This document shows, piece by piece, positions 1 through 12,372 of a stretch of 64,000 nucleotides of DNA (its first letter is position 1; the number at the start of each line of letters is the position of its first letter). The stretch is taken from contig JARWMV010000238.1 of NCBI GenBank assembly GCA_030998015.1, positions 1,364,001 to 1,428,000 of the forward strand. Direction: 5' to 3'. Under the pieces are notes generated by a model. That model worked only from the letters and a program-made list of their open reading frames with translations. It was not told the origin of the DNA and ran no database searches. Position numbers and translations under genes: made by a program. The DNA comes from Ceratorhiza oryzae-sativae. Taxonomy: Eukaryota > Basidiomycota > Agaricomycetes > Cantharellales > Ceratobasidiaceae.

Positions 1-306
1 CGGGGGGGGGGGGATATGTGGGGGGAATTTGCAACTGGCGATCGCGAGCAAAAGGCTAAGCCACGACACATTCCTCACGCTTCCAGCTCAACCCACGGCT
101 TCTGCACTTCACACGATTTGACTCAAACAGAGCACTCGACAAATCGATCTCGACGGGCCCAGGGTCGTGCTGCCAACACGTTTTTCCTCCCTGGCTACTT
201 CCACGCCCGAATGGTATAAGACCAACTCGCCTCCGCTCGCCCGCTCGTCATTCTCTTCTTTCCCTCCACCATCCCTAGTTTAGACCCCCCTGTTGTACCG
301 TAGAGA
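1..306. other. 5' flank of the BCS1-like gene
   Basis: No gene is visible. The window opens with a run of about twelve G, a common artefact or low-complexity tract. The rest is GC-rich with pyrimidine-rich stretches just before the BCS1-like start, as expected for a fungal promoter and 5' leader. Confidence 0.5.
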
Positions 307-3046
307 ATGGAGAGCTTGAAAGGCGTGCTGTATCCCGGGTCCAGCGCCCTGCAGGACACCCTAAGACTAGTGGTCATTGGCGGCGCCGTAGAGACCGCTC
401 GGCGCACCGCATACTCTGGCTGGAACGCTTTTGTCGATTCCTTGTGCGTCTGGCTGCTGTTTCCCCGCCGGTCAGGACGCTTTTTTGCTGACGTATGAGC
501 TGGCGGATTAGCTTTCTTACGGCCACCTTTACGCAAGATGACTAGTAGGTTTCCATAGACAGACCACTCGTTTTCGGGTCACTGACCGCTGCTGGGGTGG
601 GGAAAAACAGTCCGTACGACTGGGTGATGCACTGGCTTTCCAAGCAGGTACGCCTCTGGCGCCGGTATCGTGGAGACGCCGCGCTCATCCCCGTTTTTCA
701 TATCCGTATCAGCCCGCCTGGAGCCGCTCACGAGAATTCGAGGTTGGCACACGGAGCGCCGACACCTCGCGAATGGGCCTCAAAACCCCGACCGATCAAG
801 AGCTCGAGGAGGATGAAGAGTTTGGTACCGCCGATGATGACGAGCAGCTCGTGCACGGCCGACGAAAACGCAAGGTGGCGTTTATGCCGTCGCCCGGTAA
901 GGTTGGATGAACCGCACACAGAGTTTGCTTCTCATCATCTATCAGATACAACACACAATATCTACTATCGTGGCCACTGGCTGCGCGTGAGGACCAATAG
1001 CTATCAGATTCGCCACGCAGCTGACGCAGGATTGGATTGCAGATTACACGAACAGGCGTCCGAGAACAGGGTGGGCGCGGCGAGCTGAAGATCAGTGTCG
1101 TCGCACGGAACAATGGGATCATCAAGAAACTGGTGCTGCAAGCCAAGGCGGAGTACGAACAGGACATGGAACACAGAGGTTGGTCGCCCACCATTTCACA
1201 TGTGCGATGAAATTGACCATATGGCCAAACAACAGTACACATCTTCCTCGCTGATCAGTGCGTATTACATAATTAATCGTCGATCGCTTACTCACGTTGG
1301 CATCGTCGATCGTCGTGTAGACACGGTGGATGGCGCTGGAACGGCGCCCGTCAGAAGCGGCCGATGTCCTCGATTGTCCTAGAGCCCGGCGTCAAGGACA
1401 TGCTCCTTGCCGACGCCCGCGACTTCCTGCGCAGCGAGGACTGGTATGCCGAACGAGGTGAGTCTGGACTGTGCTCGATCGTGCAACTAGGAATCAAGCG
1501 ATCTCCCAGGTATTCCCTTCAGGCGTGGCTATCTCCTCCATGGTGTTCCCGGAAGCGGCAAAACCTCTCTCATCCATGCGCTCGCTGGTGAACTCGGGCT
1601 CGATATCTACGTTGCTAGTCTTAGCATGAAGGGAATGAGCGACAACACCCTCGCAAATCTCATGGGTCGTATTCCTTCGCGCTGTATCCTTTTGCTTGAG
1701 GTGGGACCTTGCATCTATTTACGCTGACCGCACTAACGCGCATCTTAGGATCTCGACGCAGCCTTTACCCGAGGCACCTCTCGCGACTCGAAATCGACCG
1801 GCGCACCAACCACGACCAAGACGGAGAGCAGCAGCAGTAGCACCAAGGAGGATCCAAACACGCTCAGTCTGAGTGGATTGTTGAACAGCCTGGATGGCGT
1901 CGCTGCAGCCGAAGGCCGTCTGTTGTTCGCAACCACGAACCACATCGAGCGCCTTGATCCTGCTTTGTCCCGACCCGGTCGCATGGATGGTGCGTTGACC
2001 ACGCACGACTCGTAGCGGCTGGTAGCTAACTTATCCATTGATCAGTATGGGTTGACTTTAAGAACGCGTCGCGATGGCAAGCCGAGGAGATCTTTAAAAA
2101 CTTTTTCCCGTGCAAGCCCGCTCCTGGCTCAGAGGCCGAGGCTGAGCAGAAGGCTCAGGAGGAAGCGGCCGCTGCCGCCGAGTCGGCGGATCCCAAGCGA
2201 CCTGCGCACCGCCGTCGTAATACTAAATACCTCGTCCCTCGTCTCGAGGCCGAGGAGATTGCTTCGTTGGCCAAGAGGTTTGCCGAGAACATTCCCGAGG
2301 ACGAGATGAGTGTAAGTGTCTCGGGATTGGTTGTATGATATAGTGCTAAACTTCTTTACAGGTTGCGAGCCTGCAAGGCTTCTTGTTGAAGAACAAGACT
2401 CGCCCAAGAGAGTGTGTCGACGAGGTCAGCGATTGGATCATCAAAGAGCGCGAGACCAAGGCCAAGTTGAAGCGTGAAAAGGAGGAAAAGGAGAGAGAAG
2501 AGAAGGAAGAGGTACGTTTGTTTCCGATTGCCAACCCCTTGAATACCAATTAAACTTGTTATCTCAGGCCGAGGCCAAGGAGAAGAAGGAGCGCGAGGAA
2601 AAGGAAGAAAAGGAGCGCAAGGAGCGGGAAGAAAAGCGGGAAAAGAGGAAGAAGGAAAAGCAGGAGCAGTTGGAGAAGGATCGCAAGGCCAAGGCTGAGC
2701 AGGAAGTCGTAGGTTGCCTGACTTGTATGGTCGAATCGGTGCTTACCACGACCACCACTACCAACTCCAGAAAACACTCCGACGCAAGCCCCGTCTCTCC
2801 GTCACACCTGCACCCTCATCCACTGTAGTTTCCACCTCGGTTTCAACCACAGACGTCACCGATACTGATAGCGACGAGAGCGATGCGGAAGAAACGAAAA
2901 AGGAGACTACCTCGACGACAACAACAACGACTGCTGATTCGACCAAGTGGGTGAATGTCAAGAACGGATCGACTTCTGCCACCCCGGTTTCAACCGACGG
3001 CATCATTGAGACTGTGGCTGAGAGCGTGGCGAGCATTCAGATTTGA
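307..3046 (+). CDS. BCS1-like AAA ATPase (P-loop NTPase)
   Basis: Multi-exon gene. In order it encodes a BCS1 N-terminal-like region (fragments [24 protein letters not shown] and YYRGHWLRV), then an AAA core. The core reads [20 protein letters not shown], Walker [10 protein letters not shown] (about 1545-1570), Walker B ILLLEDLDAAF, and an arginine-finger region with [19 protein letters not shown]. Known BCS1 proteins are mitochondrial inner-membrane translocases that insert the Rieske protein into complex III, but fungi carry many BCS1-like paralogues of unknown role. This copy has an unusual C-terminal half: an alanine/glutamate insertion near 2150-2200, a long Lys/Glu-rich predicted helix (2450-2710) and an acidic Ser/Thr-rich tail. 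The start is the first ATG of an ORF whose first residues fit a short membrane-anchoring helix. I see no frameshift. The AAA assignment is firm; the mitochondrial role is inference. Confidence 0.88.
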
Positions 3047-4517
3047 GCGTGTTTTTCTGTGATTCTAGCCTGTCGAGGCTTGATCGGTAGTGTCGACTTG
3101 AGCCGGTGATTTTTGTGTGCCTTGAGCTTTTTACGTGCCTGGTGTCTCTGCGTGACTCGGTTGGTCGAGCTTGCTCGACTCAACTTTCCTCTTTCCACTC
3201 TCCCCGAATTTTGGTATCTTTCCAAAAGTTTTCTCAACAATCTGCGCTCGTTTTTGGTCCTCTCTCTCTAAACGTCTACTCAACATCTCCCCAGTGCCGA
3301 CCCTTTTTTCGGCTTCGGACATTCTACTCAAAAAAAAAAAAAGACTTTGACGATCTCATATGTATAGACGCCCCCACATCTGTTCTGCTGTTGTTTGCTG
3401 TTGTTCTGTTGCCCTCCTGTGTTTCGTATGTCTGGTAATGTCTCTCTGTGAATATATTGGTGTCTTTTTGGGAATGCGATGCGCGGGGATTGGCTGTGCT
3501 TGCTTGGCGTTGGCTGACTTTATTGGTTCGAGTGCCCCTGACCCCTATTATTGCTCTATTTGGAAATCAGCCCATCGTGGATACATTCTCTTCTTCCTCA
3601 GCGGTACCCAAATACACCACAAGCTCAGATTTCCCTTAGGCCAAGTCTTTGCGCAGCAGATTCTAATTCCCTCGCTGTTGCTGTGCATGCCGAACAGATG
3701 CGCAGTCCACGGGATACGATATTCTCTACCTCTGCATTTTAATAGGAATTGTCCATCATTTCGTCGTCTCCTGGTTAGCTCGGATGGAATGCGTTTGTAT
3801 TTTAGACATTGTTCGCGCTCCCATATGTCTTGCATGCGCGCGCGATGGTTTATACTGCACTTTCGAAGTTTGATTTGGGCTCCGGGCTGCCGCGGCTCTA
3901 GGCTCGCAATGCTATGGTTGTTTCCCAAAGAGCCAGTTGAACGACCCACGTCCTGGACATAGGTCGAGCTCTAAATCTAGCCTTGCTGCAGTATTCTTCG
4001 GCTTGCTGGGATTTGTTATGCTCCGTATTGTTCTCTAGTTTTATGTGAGCGCAAAGAGGAAGAGTGAAATGAATGAACCACGCGATTGCGTCTGGTTGAT
4101 TAGTGGCAATAACATCGTTACCTTTGCATCACACATATACACAACTTCCCTTTGCGCATATGTTTTTGACGCGAACCGGCTATGGAATTCTCATCGCACG
4201 ATAAACTGAACCTCTTGTTACCTACACGGCATTTCCACAAGAGATTAAATGATTTGTATTGTCATTTGCGTTTACAGCTAGCGAGATATTGAGATAGGAA
4301 AAGATAGCCTGCTACACTCGACACAAACCACGATCCTGGGCTCGACAAGTACCAGCGCTTACGAAACGACTCTTGCGTTACTCCCAGATTAGCGGATAAA
4401 CTCAACTGAGAGTCAAGTCACTGATCTAATGCTGTCCTTGTCTTGATGCTCGTGAAGAGTTTAGCACTCCGCTGGCGTTCCTGACCGGGCCCGAGCCAAC
4501 CTATACCACGATCAGTC
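3047..4517. other. Intergenic, 3' region of the BCS1-like gene
   Basis: T-rich sequence follows the stop codon, with an A run at 3331-3342. A 200-codon open frame at 3360-3962 is not supported as a gene (see rejected items). I see no RNA gene or repeat. Confidence 0.4.
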
Positions 4518-5124
4518 ATGAATCAAAATATTGACGAGAGTATGCTGCTATATATTGTGCCAGGTGGCGTATATAACCTCCCGAATGTACGCCGTAGTCT
4601 CCATAACTTTATCATGGCTTCTCATGGCTTCCTATGGCACCTCGGATTACCTTCTTGTGCAGATGGACGTGTGATTGCATGGATGCTCTTCATGTCCTTG
4701 ACCTTTGCCATTATCCAGCTTCCCTTGTCTATACCGACCTTGGGCCCCCTACAAGGATATCTCTTACTTATGGTCGGCACCCCTATGACTGCCATACTCC
4801 ACCTTAGCATCTTCGGGTTGCTCCAAAGGCGCCGAAATCGCACCTTGGACATAAATGGTATCCCCAAGTGCCTTGCATGCCTACAAAACACTGTGTACAT
4901 TGGATTTACTCTCTTTATATGGGGCATTCGTGCTGCTTAGGATTCATATTGTTACACCTATACTTCCCGGGCTATGAAATGAGCACTGTTGAAGCCAACA
5001 AGCACTCGCCGCGACAGTCTTTGGCTTGTCGGAGTTTGTTGCGCTCTGTGTTCTTCAGTCATTCTGCATGCGAGCAAAGAGAAAACGCGAGAGAGATGAG
5101 GGACGGCTGCGTCAAGCTGATTAG
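4518..5124 (+). pseudogene. Small four-helix membrane protein, copy 1, frame broken twice
   Basis: The first frame encodes a 140-residue hydrophobic protein with three membrane segments, the first starting at DGRVIAWMLFMSLTF. The paralogue at 5981 aligns along its whole length. The match continues past the first stop by moving to another frame near 4935 (LGFILLHLYFPG) and to a third near 5000 (TVFGLSEFVALCVL followed by RAKRKRERE), which supplies a fourth helix and a basic tail. Neither junction leaves room for an intron. The start could be 4518, or the internal ATG at about 4614, which fits the paralogue better. Function is unknown; the topology suggests a tetraspan membrane protein with a cytosolic basic tail. 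It may be a decayed gene or a real gene hit by sequencing deletions. Confidence 0.55.
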
Positions 5125-5980
5125 TTTTTGTTGCATTATCGGTCGGGATTAGGTTGCTAATTACTGACTTGCAAGATTTAACTACGTCTTGAGTATACTG
5201 TATGGGCGAATAGCCTAGATGTGTGAGCTGTCTAATCAGTTTCAACGAAGCAATGAATCGGCTATATGGCCCCCTACAGAAACAATTAAGTGCCCACACA
5301 GAAATAATGTTGTTTCATTATCTGCGACATGTCCAGTTATCCGGATATGGCGAATGCTGAAACTGATTGGGTATAAAGCAGTTTCACAAAACTTATTTTC
5401 ATTCGTAAAACGTTGAATGGTCATGATACTTGAAAAATTGCTTAATAAAAGAAGCAGACGGGGTGCCATGGGCACGAAGCGAAGGGGAAGGCGAAGCTGG
5501 ACGAAGAAACCAGGCAAGCCGGGAATTCACGTGACAACGCTCTTGGCGTTCACTTTTGGTGCTTTTGGTGTGAGCAAATAAGGTGGCGCACTTAATCGGT
5601 CCACATGGCCTGGCATTCAGGACGTGACACATTTGCTGCATTATATTTGGCCCAAAATCAATACAAATTAGAACAGCGCTCTGCACAGGTCTCGAATTGT
5701 AGTATTAAGCAGCTTAGAGTTACGTATGGAATGACTGGGCACCCTGGTGTTCGAGAAACTACGGCATTTTTTACCGTCCGTGATTATACAATATTACGTT
5801 CAGTAGGCTTATCGCTCAAAGATCAACGGGTTCTTCTTATGCGTTCCATGTCTGTTCGGAACTTCGAGAAAATCTTGGCATAGCATTAGCTCTGTTTGCT
5901 GTGCTTTTGAACGCCGCCGAAGAGTATTCACCGCATACCTCAGGGCCACCCAGAGGATAAAAGCCTACGTTGACATTGGC
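5125..5980. other. Intergenic between the two tetraspan copies
   Basis: AT-rich spacer with no convincing coding signal. Only short open frames with no family resemblance are present. A TATA-like AATAAAAG lies near 5447. Confidence 0.35.
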
Positions 5981-6498
5981 ATGTTACCATCCCCCTCAAA
6001 TATATCAATGTCACCTCTCAACGCACCCGGACTCTTGGGGCCACCCCAGACTCTCAATGGCCATGTTCTCGCCTACCTGCTTGTCACTTCCTTTATTTTT
6101 GTAGCGGTCCAGCTCGGCCTTACAGCACCATCTATCGGAACGTGGCAGGGGTCATCCTATACTCAATGGGTCCTGTTCTGCTGATACACCACCTTGCCAT
6201 CTTCTGGTACTTATTCAAGGGCCAGGTACAAACATCTAGCGTCGTTCACACCCATGATTGCCTTACCCGCAAATTGAACATCGGGTTCCTCGTCGCCTTG
6301 CATCTCGTCTGGATCGCTGGCACAATCCTTGGATTTTAAATCCTTCCGCTTGTATTGGACGGGCCGTGGGACGGCGGTCGTCGTAAAGCACTAGCATGGT
6401 CATCTGCAGCGTTTGGGCTGCTGGAGTGCGTAGTGCTCGGTGCCATCATTGTATTTTGCATTAGGGCTAGAAGGGAGAAGGTGACATACTTTCAATGA
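5981..6498 (+). pseudogene. Small four-helix membrane protein, copy 2, frame broken and stop interrupted
   Basis: Tandem paralogue of the 4518 gene. The first frame gives NGHVLAYLLVTSFIFVAVQLG, matching the first helix of copy 1. Near 6150 the homology moves to another frame (ILYSMGPVLLIHHLAIFWYL, then LNIGFLVALHLVWIAGTILGF). It meets an in-frame TAA at 6337-6339, then resumes in the same frame as the fourth helix (FGLLECVVLGAIIVFCIRARRE) up to TGA at 6496-6498. The breaks lie at different points from those in copy 1, so the two copies broke independently. The stop at the start of helix four is harder to explain as an indel error than the frameshift. Role unknown. Confidence 0.55.
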
Positions 6499-6933
6499 AC
6501 GAACAGGACGCATACTCATCGACTGCCCATAGAACCAATCTGACGCTGATGCGCTAAGACCTGCGTTGAGGGAACCTACAAGTTCTCCCTACGCTTAAGT
6601 GCTTGAAAGTCCCACCGTGTATTACACTATAAACTTCTAGCTCATAATTCTTTTTCGACGAACATCATTCGGTTGTTCTGTTATTTGTATCTTTATTAAA
6701 CTTCACCCTAGAATAAGTGCCTTGCCTCCGCCCCTGTCGTTTGTATGATATATTCCGTTTGCCTTGGTGTGGTCCATCCTTTTTTTCGTGGAACCCGTTA
6801 ATTAATTAGCCAAAGTAATCTACAAAGCACAAGTGCTCAGCTAAGGAGCAGTGCAGCGCGGTCCGGCGCCTTGGCCGGACGAATTACTGGAATGTAGACT
6901 TAGCGTTGACGATAAGTGAGAGGCACATGGTAC
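6499..6933. other. Intergenic, convergent 3' ends
   Basis: AT-rich spacer between the tail-to-tail tetraspan copy and the acetylesterase gene. No coding signal or RNA gene is seen. Confidence 0.35.
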
Positions 6934-8014
6934 TTACATGTATCCCGAGAGCACACCAGCGGCAGATGGGCACCGGAGCCCCGAGAGGAATGCCCAGGCG
7001 ACCGCATTGGCCCCAGCCTTTACGTGATGTCATTCAATAAACATGAACCTGTCCAGAGCGCGTAAAAACCTACGGCGTTGGTATGGGTGTGGTCATTGGG
7101 GAAATAGCTCTCAGTCGTCGCCTTTCCGAGTTTGTCATAGTAGAGCAAAGATGCCTGCATGTGTGAAATTTGTTTATGTAGCTGGGCATGCATGCATATA
7201 TAGACAACTAACCGTCCAATGGTCAACAAACGGTACCCCCTTCGCTGCAGCGGCGTTCTTCGCATAGGTAACGAACTACAATGAAGTTGATTCGCCTTTC
7301 ATACAAAGGTTCTTTTCAAGGGTCGAATCACTCACCCGACTTGGAGTGTAGTTAATCTTGGTGACGCCCTCGAAAGGATTGTTGGGAGTTTGCCCCGAAA
7401 TGATGGGGGTGGCACCTTTGCTCTTTGCACCGTCGATCATCCACTTGATATAAGTAGGCCAAGTATAGACTGTTTCGACCGTCCCGTCAGCAAGGGTGAC
7501 CTAGACATAAAATTTCAGGAGTTGTTGGATGCCTCCTAGCTCAATCCTTACCTTTTGGGTTTCGTTGCCTTCTCCTCCGACAGAAGCGCGATCACTAGTA
7601 GAAGGGGATCCGCCATCGTTGTGACCGAACTCTATGACTACGTCTAAACGAAAAAAAAGGTTTAAAATCATGTTCCCATCTGCCAAACTAAAACTTTGAC
7701 TCACAGTCGCCAGGCTTCAGGAGGTTTTGTACATCTGCCCACTTCTTTTCGCGCCAGTATGAGCGAGCGCTGCGGCCGCTGACAGCTTTGTTGACCAAGG
7801 TGATACCAGTCAGGTAATTTGCGAACGGTACGCCCCAGCTAAAATGAACGTGAGTTTGATCCTTGAAAGGCTGCCTAAAATAGATAGCTCACCCTTCGAT
7901 CCCCTCAGAGGCCTTGTGGGGTGCCATGGTAGAATCGCCTACGAGGTATAAGGATACACCTAGGACGCTTGAAGCAGCGGAGGCCAATACCGCGGAGATA
8001 GCAAACAGCCTCAT
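6934..8014 (-). CDS. Rhamnogalacturonan acetylesterase-like SGNH hydrolase (CE12), secreted
   Basis: The gene starts with a signal peptide (MRLFAISAVLASAASSVLG) followed directly by SGNH block I, YLVGDSTMA, which holds the catalytic serine. Later exons carry GVPFANYLTGITLVNKAVSGRS, then block III IEFGHNDGGSPS (about 7600-7644), then GATPIISGQTPNNPF, and finally the Asp/His block FPNDHTHTNAVG (about 7065). The protein ends with LSGYM near 6934. At least five introns of about 50-60 nt interrupt it. CE12 enzymes remove acetyl groups from the rhamnogalacturonan I backbone of pectin outside the cell. The catalytic Ser, Asn, Asp and His are all visible. A TATA box lies about 70 bp upstream. I see no sign of a break. 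Confidence 0.85.
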
Positions 8015-8082
8015 AGTTATTATTCGGACGATTAGAGTGACAACTACCAGCCAGCGGTCCAACCAGCGACTGGAACACTGGA

Positions 8083-8089
8083 ATTTATA
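8083..8089 (-). promoter_or_regulatory. TATA box of the acetylesterase gene
   Basis: Reads TATAAAT on the minus strand, about 70 bp before the ATG at 8014. Position and orientation fit a core promoter. Confidence 0.5.
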
Positions 8090-9483
8090 CTCACGAGTGA
8101 ATAAGCCAGAAGATATGCCTTCCGCCAGACGATCTTTTCGCCATGTCTCACACATGGTGTCCTGCCGCGAGAATCGGCAGTCCGGCGTAGTCAAGTGACA
8201 CGCCGTAGCCCTTCTAAGTGGTTTCGGCCAGCTTTCGTCCGGGGTGAACACGGTCCGCTCGGTGCGAGAATGGCGTATTGCTCTTAATGTCAAATCGACC
8301 GATGTCTTCGATTTTTCCGGCGGGCCTGAGTTCATTTATGGCTGTCATTCAGTGACCCTACTCGATGGTTTGCCCATATAGACTCTGCCAAGCCAGCAAT
8401 AAAGCTCAGTCACTTCAACAAGCTGTCGCTATTTTGCCGTGGTGGGTCCGCGTGGTCGTTGATTCTGCATTCTTCGGCTGAGGCCGGGTAACTTTCTTCC
8501 TCACATCCTTGTTGGAATATTTCCTTGGCGTTTACAGGGTATCGAGACGGTATGTCTGTGCTTGCAGGACCGTGTGGGGGCCGATCACCTTGTCCAGCCT
8601 CGTCGAGGAGTATTCTTGTGCCTTAAATTCGACAGGGGGTAATCAATAGGAATATCAGGTTTATAGGTAATCCCGCCGTTAGATTTCCCAACTGCATTCA
8701 TATATTGTGCATGTGTTCTAGCTGGAACATAATAATAGACTATTTGGATAATTCCATCAAGGCAAACATGAACTCAACAGAAAAGGTGTATCTTCGTGGC
8801 GCCAGCAGCCGGAGACCAACGTGAGGTCAGGTTCCACTAACAAGCTGGTTAACGTGCATGGATGCGTCGGCGATATCCGAGTAGGGCACGCTGAGGTTGA
8901 ATGTAGTTTATTTAATTTTATACAAATGTAGTAGATCCTAAATGATGATGCGCATGTTTATGGTGGCTGATGTTGCGTCTAACTATGGGCTTAGCTGTAA
9001 CATCTAGAACTTTGTGTCGGAGTACAACCGATCTCTGTCGGTCATACAACCCAATGAAGCACCGGTGGCACAAATGAACGGTAATACGCCCCATATAGAT
9101 TGAAGACAACGTACCGATATGTTGGCAACTATCTATTCACAACTCCGCTATTTACAAACGGTGACGGCGGTGATAAAATTTACCTCGTCTCTTTTTGGGT
9201 AACTTTGTTTAAGCTCAGCATCCGATCGTTCACACACACACACGCCCTGGCCCCAGACGACATATGTATTTGAAGGCAAGTTTCCAAACAATCCACATCC
9301 GCCAAGGGCCCGGGGAATATACTTCCCGGATATGGGTGGTTTGGCTTTATTTAGATACTCATTTCACTCCCAGCGTTGCGGTTTGAGAGATCAAATGTTC
9401 AATAAAAATTGAGCAGCGCAAAGATATACAATGACAGCAAGGAACCACGCGAAAAACTATAGTTTATTGTTTCAAAATATCGT
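8090..9483. other. Intergenic upstream of the acetylesterase, downstream of VPS1
   Basis: About 1.4 kb with no supported gene. A (CA)n tract lies near 9232-9243. Short frames on both strands lack family signals. Confidence 0.4.
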
Positions 9484-12372
9484 TCATGGCTTCAAGCTAA
9501 CTTCGCTCAAGGTCTTGAAAGCTTCCTTGTAGGCATCCAGCAAGGCCTTGACTCTTGCACGCTCCGACACCAGGTTCTCGTCCTCGTGTAGGAGCTCATC
9601 AAAACGTTGTGGTCGGTAGAGAGTTGAGACAAGTCGGTTTTGCACATGCTGAGACGTGTAATTGACCAGCAGGTGCATAATCGCCTTGGGCACGATGTCT
9701 TGGATCGTTTGACGGACGATATCAAAGTAGGAGTTGATGAGGGAGCGAATGAGAGAGGTTTCCCACTCGTCACGCTGTGTCACCGAGGGGCCGCCCTCCG
9801 CCGAGACCTGGCCATCGATGAGAAGTTTAGACGGGTGCGAATACACATTCAAGCAGTATACTCACAGCCTCAATGTGTCTCCCGAGACTCTTCATATCGA
9901 ACGCAGCATTGTGAGGCTGCTCCAACGACCTGCCGAGTGCCTCAATCGCCGAAGGTGGTGCTCCACTCTCAGACATCGTATCCCGACCAATTGTACGTTC
10001 GTGACGGGGGCCAAGCAAAGCCGCAGTTGTTGCACCCACAACTCTGCTTCCGCCAGCCATGCTCGTCGGAGTGTTTGTACCCAAGGCCGGAGAACCGCCA
10101 GGCTGACCTCCGAAGAAGTAGCCCAGGAATGTATCCCGTGGGTTGCCCGACGCGGCGTCCGACCCTGCAACCGACGACGCTCGGCGAGGCTTCTCACGAG
10201 CACTACGGCCAGACGTTTCGGGATCGCTGTGTTTCGCAAGGGCACCGTTAGGGATCATACGGCTTGTAGCGGGAGCTGAATGGATCGGGTTCGCAGGGGG
10301 GTGAGGGTTACTCGGGGTAATCAAGTCTCCAGCGTCGTCCACGCTAGCATTGTCGTCATCCGTAGGAATACTGAGAGTTCTCTGGATGCAAGGGTTAGCT
10401 CCATCATCGCTTGCGATTGCAGGGCTACAGATGATATACCTTGGCATGCCGGTCGGATCTCTTCGACTTGCGAGGGCTCATGTTCATCGCAGCAGGGTCG
10501 TTGCGCATAAACGCCGGGTGGTTCGTGTTGATGTATGCCGCCTGGATATCAATGAGACTCTGGGTGTACTCGCTTGTCGGCCCAAGCCGCTCCCTCAATA
10601 GCTCGGACACAACCTCGATGAGCTCCGTGTGCAACTTTGGGAACCTCGCCAGTTCTTTGCTCGTGCAGTTGTGACAGATCTTGACCAGTTCCTCGTATAC
10701 GAGCTCCACGCATCGAAGGCTCGGAGCCTCAAGCAGCTTGATTTGCGGCTTGACCAACAAATCGAACGCGATCTCGGGCACGAACATGCTTGGGCGAGGA
10801 CCATGCGAGTTGCGAATGGCGGTACGGATATCTTGGGTGGTGAGGTTGCCGGTTGCGTCGAGTGAAGCGAGGGCGTGGCCAAAGACATCGTTGAACACAT
10901 AATAGACACGGGCACCTCCGGAAAGTTCCTTGGTCGAGATATCCAGGGAGGTCCCCTCGATTGAGGCGACAAAGTCGCGAGCAAATGACGTCATCAGACG
11001 AAGGACAAGAGCTCCTTTCTAAAAGGATCCATGTAGTGTGAGTATGGTACGATAATTCCATCATATGTACCCACCTGGTGGTCATCGCCAAACAAGGCAG
11101 CATCGCCAAACGCGCTCAACTCTTGTTGTGTCTGTCCCATCAATGTATTGAGCCTGGCTTTCATGTCTGGAAGCTTCTCTCTGATATGGTTGATCAAGAC
11201 CTGATTCGGGTAGTGAATAACCTGTAGATATTCAGTTCGCGGCGACACGTACCTGGTTCAGAGTCTTGGCGAGATACGCCGTTCCTTGCTTGTGCGCAAT
11301 GTTCCGGTAGGCAGGATGCTCGTTGAAGAACCTAGACTCGTTTGCTCGGGCATCGGCCATAGAGCGCTCGGTATTGATATCTTGCTGGCTCCGGTTGACA
11401 ACACCGATGAAGCCCAGCTTCAAAGGATAGACCCGACCGGTGAGGATATCCAGAGCGTTGGTGCCGGCATCCATGAGATCGAGTTTGGTGAGTACACCAA
11501 TCGTACGCCTGCCTTGTGGGTCAACAGACCGAGCGAGCTTGAGCGAATCCGAGTTTGCGAGATCGACGTTGGCAGGAGAGACCGAAAGAATAACACTAAT
11601 CAAGTAGGTGAGTAAGCTTATGTCATCCCTCGGATTAATTTCGTACCAGTTAGGTTTAGAAATATAGTCCATAATTAGGTTTCGTATCTGTCTTTCGATG
11701 TCAGATGGCTGGTCGCCGACAGGGATCTGTTTGAGAGAATGCCATAAGTTGGATGAAGGCTTCCGGGACCACATGAAAAACCAACTTTCGTAAGACCGGG
11801 CAAGTCAACAAGAGTCAAGTTCAAGACGTTGGGGCTGTAGATGCGAAGGTTGATGGGCAGCTTGGACACGCCCTTGTTTTGGCCCGCCACCCTGAACGTC
11901 TCGGCCTCGATCTCGCGTCGAATCTCCGCAAAATCGGTGAAGCGCTTGTCGATGTGCAAGAATTGGCCGTATTCGGTGACCGGTGCGTCGGGAGAGGCCG
12001 GAGTGTGGATCAGTTGAAGCACGAGGGGTCGACGAGTGACAATTCCTTGGCCTCGTGGCAGGAAATCGCGTCCGACAATTCTGATTAATGTTGTGTTAAA
12101 ATTGTAGATCACTATTAGATTGATCGACGTACGTTTCGAGAACGCTGGATTTCCCTGCAGACTGGCTACCAACCTGAATGCGGATAGATCTAAGCATAAT
12201 AAAAGGATATCTCTGGGCATATACCCACCACAGCCAGCTGCGGCATGTCGAGCTCCCCGCCTAGGTTAGAGTCGTGGTTAACAAAATGCTCGCGTGAAGC
12301 ACCAAGCGACGCACCAAGATTGGCAAAGGTGTCTTGAAGTTTGTTGACGAGTTGGATGAGATCGCCGTCCAT
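9484..12372 (-). CDS. VPS1: Dynamin-like GTPase VPS1
   Basis: Starts [20 protein letters not shown]. The GTPase domain follows, split by short introns: G1 [12 protein letters not shown] (about 12140-12175), switch region [15 protein letters not shown]3 [10 protein letters not shown], and G4 [12 protein letters not shown]. The middle/stalk region contains NRSQQDI and FFNEHPAYR. The C-terminal GTPase effector domain includes [20 protein letters not shown] and [12 protein letters not shown]. Between stalk and effector domain lies a low-complexity insert rich in Pro, Gly and Ser (about 9900-10400). There is no PH domain or proline-rich tail of animal dynamin, which fits the fungal Vps1 type. Vps1 acts in Golgi/endosome to vacuole sorting and peroxisome division. 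It is divergently transcribed from EMC5 with only 202 bp between the start codons. Confidence 0.93.

Noticed and set aside
3360..3962. 200-codon open frame downstream of the BCS1-like gene
   Set aside because: Cys/Leu/Ser-rich odd composition, no domain, an overlapping 133-codon antisense frame, and position in the T-rich 3' region suggest chance.
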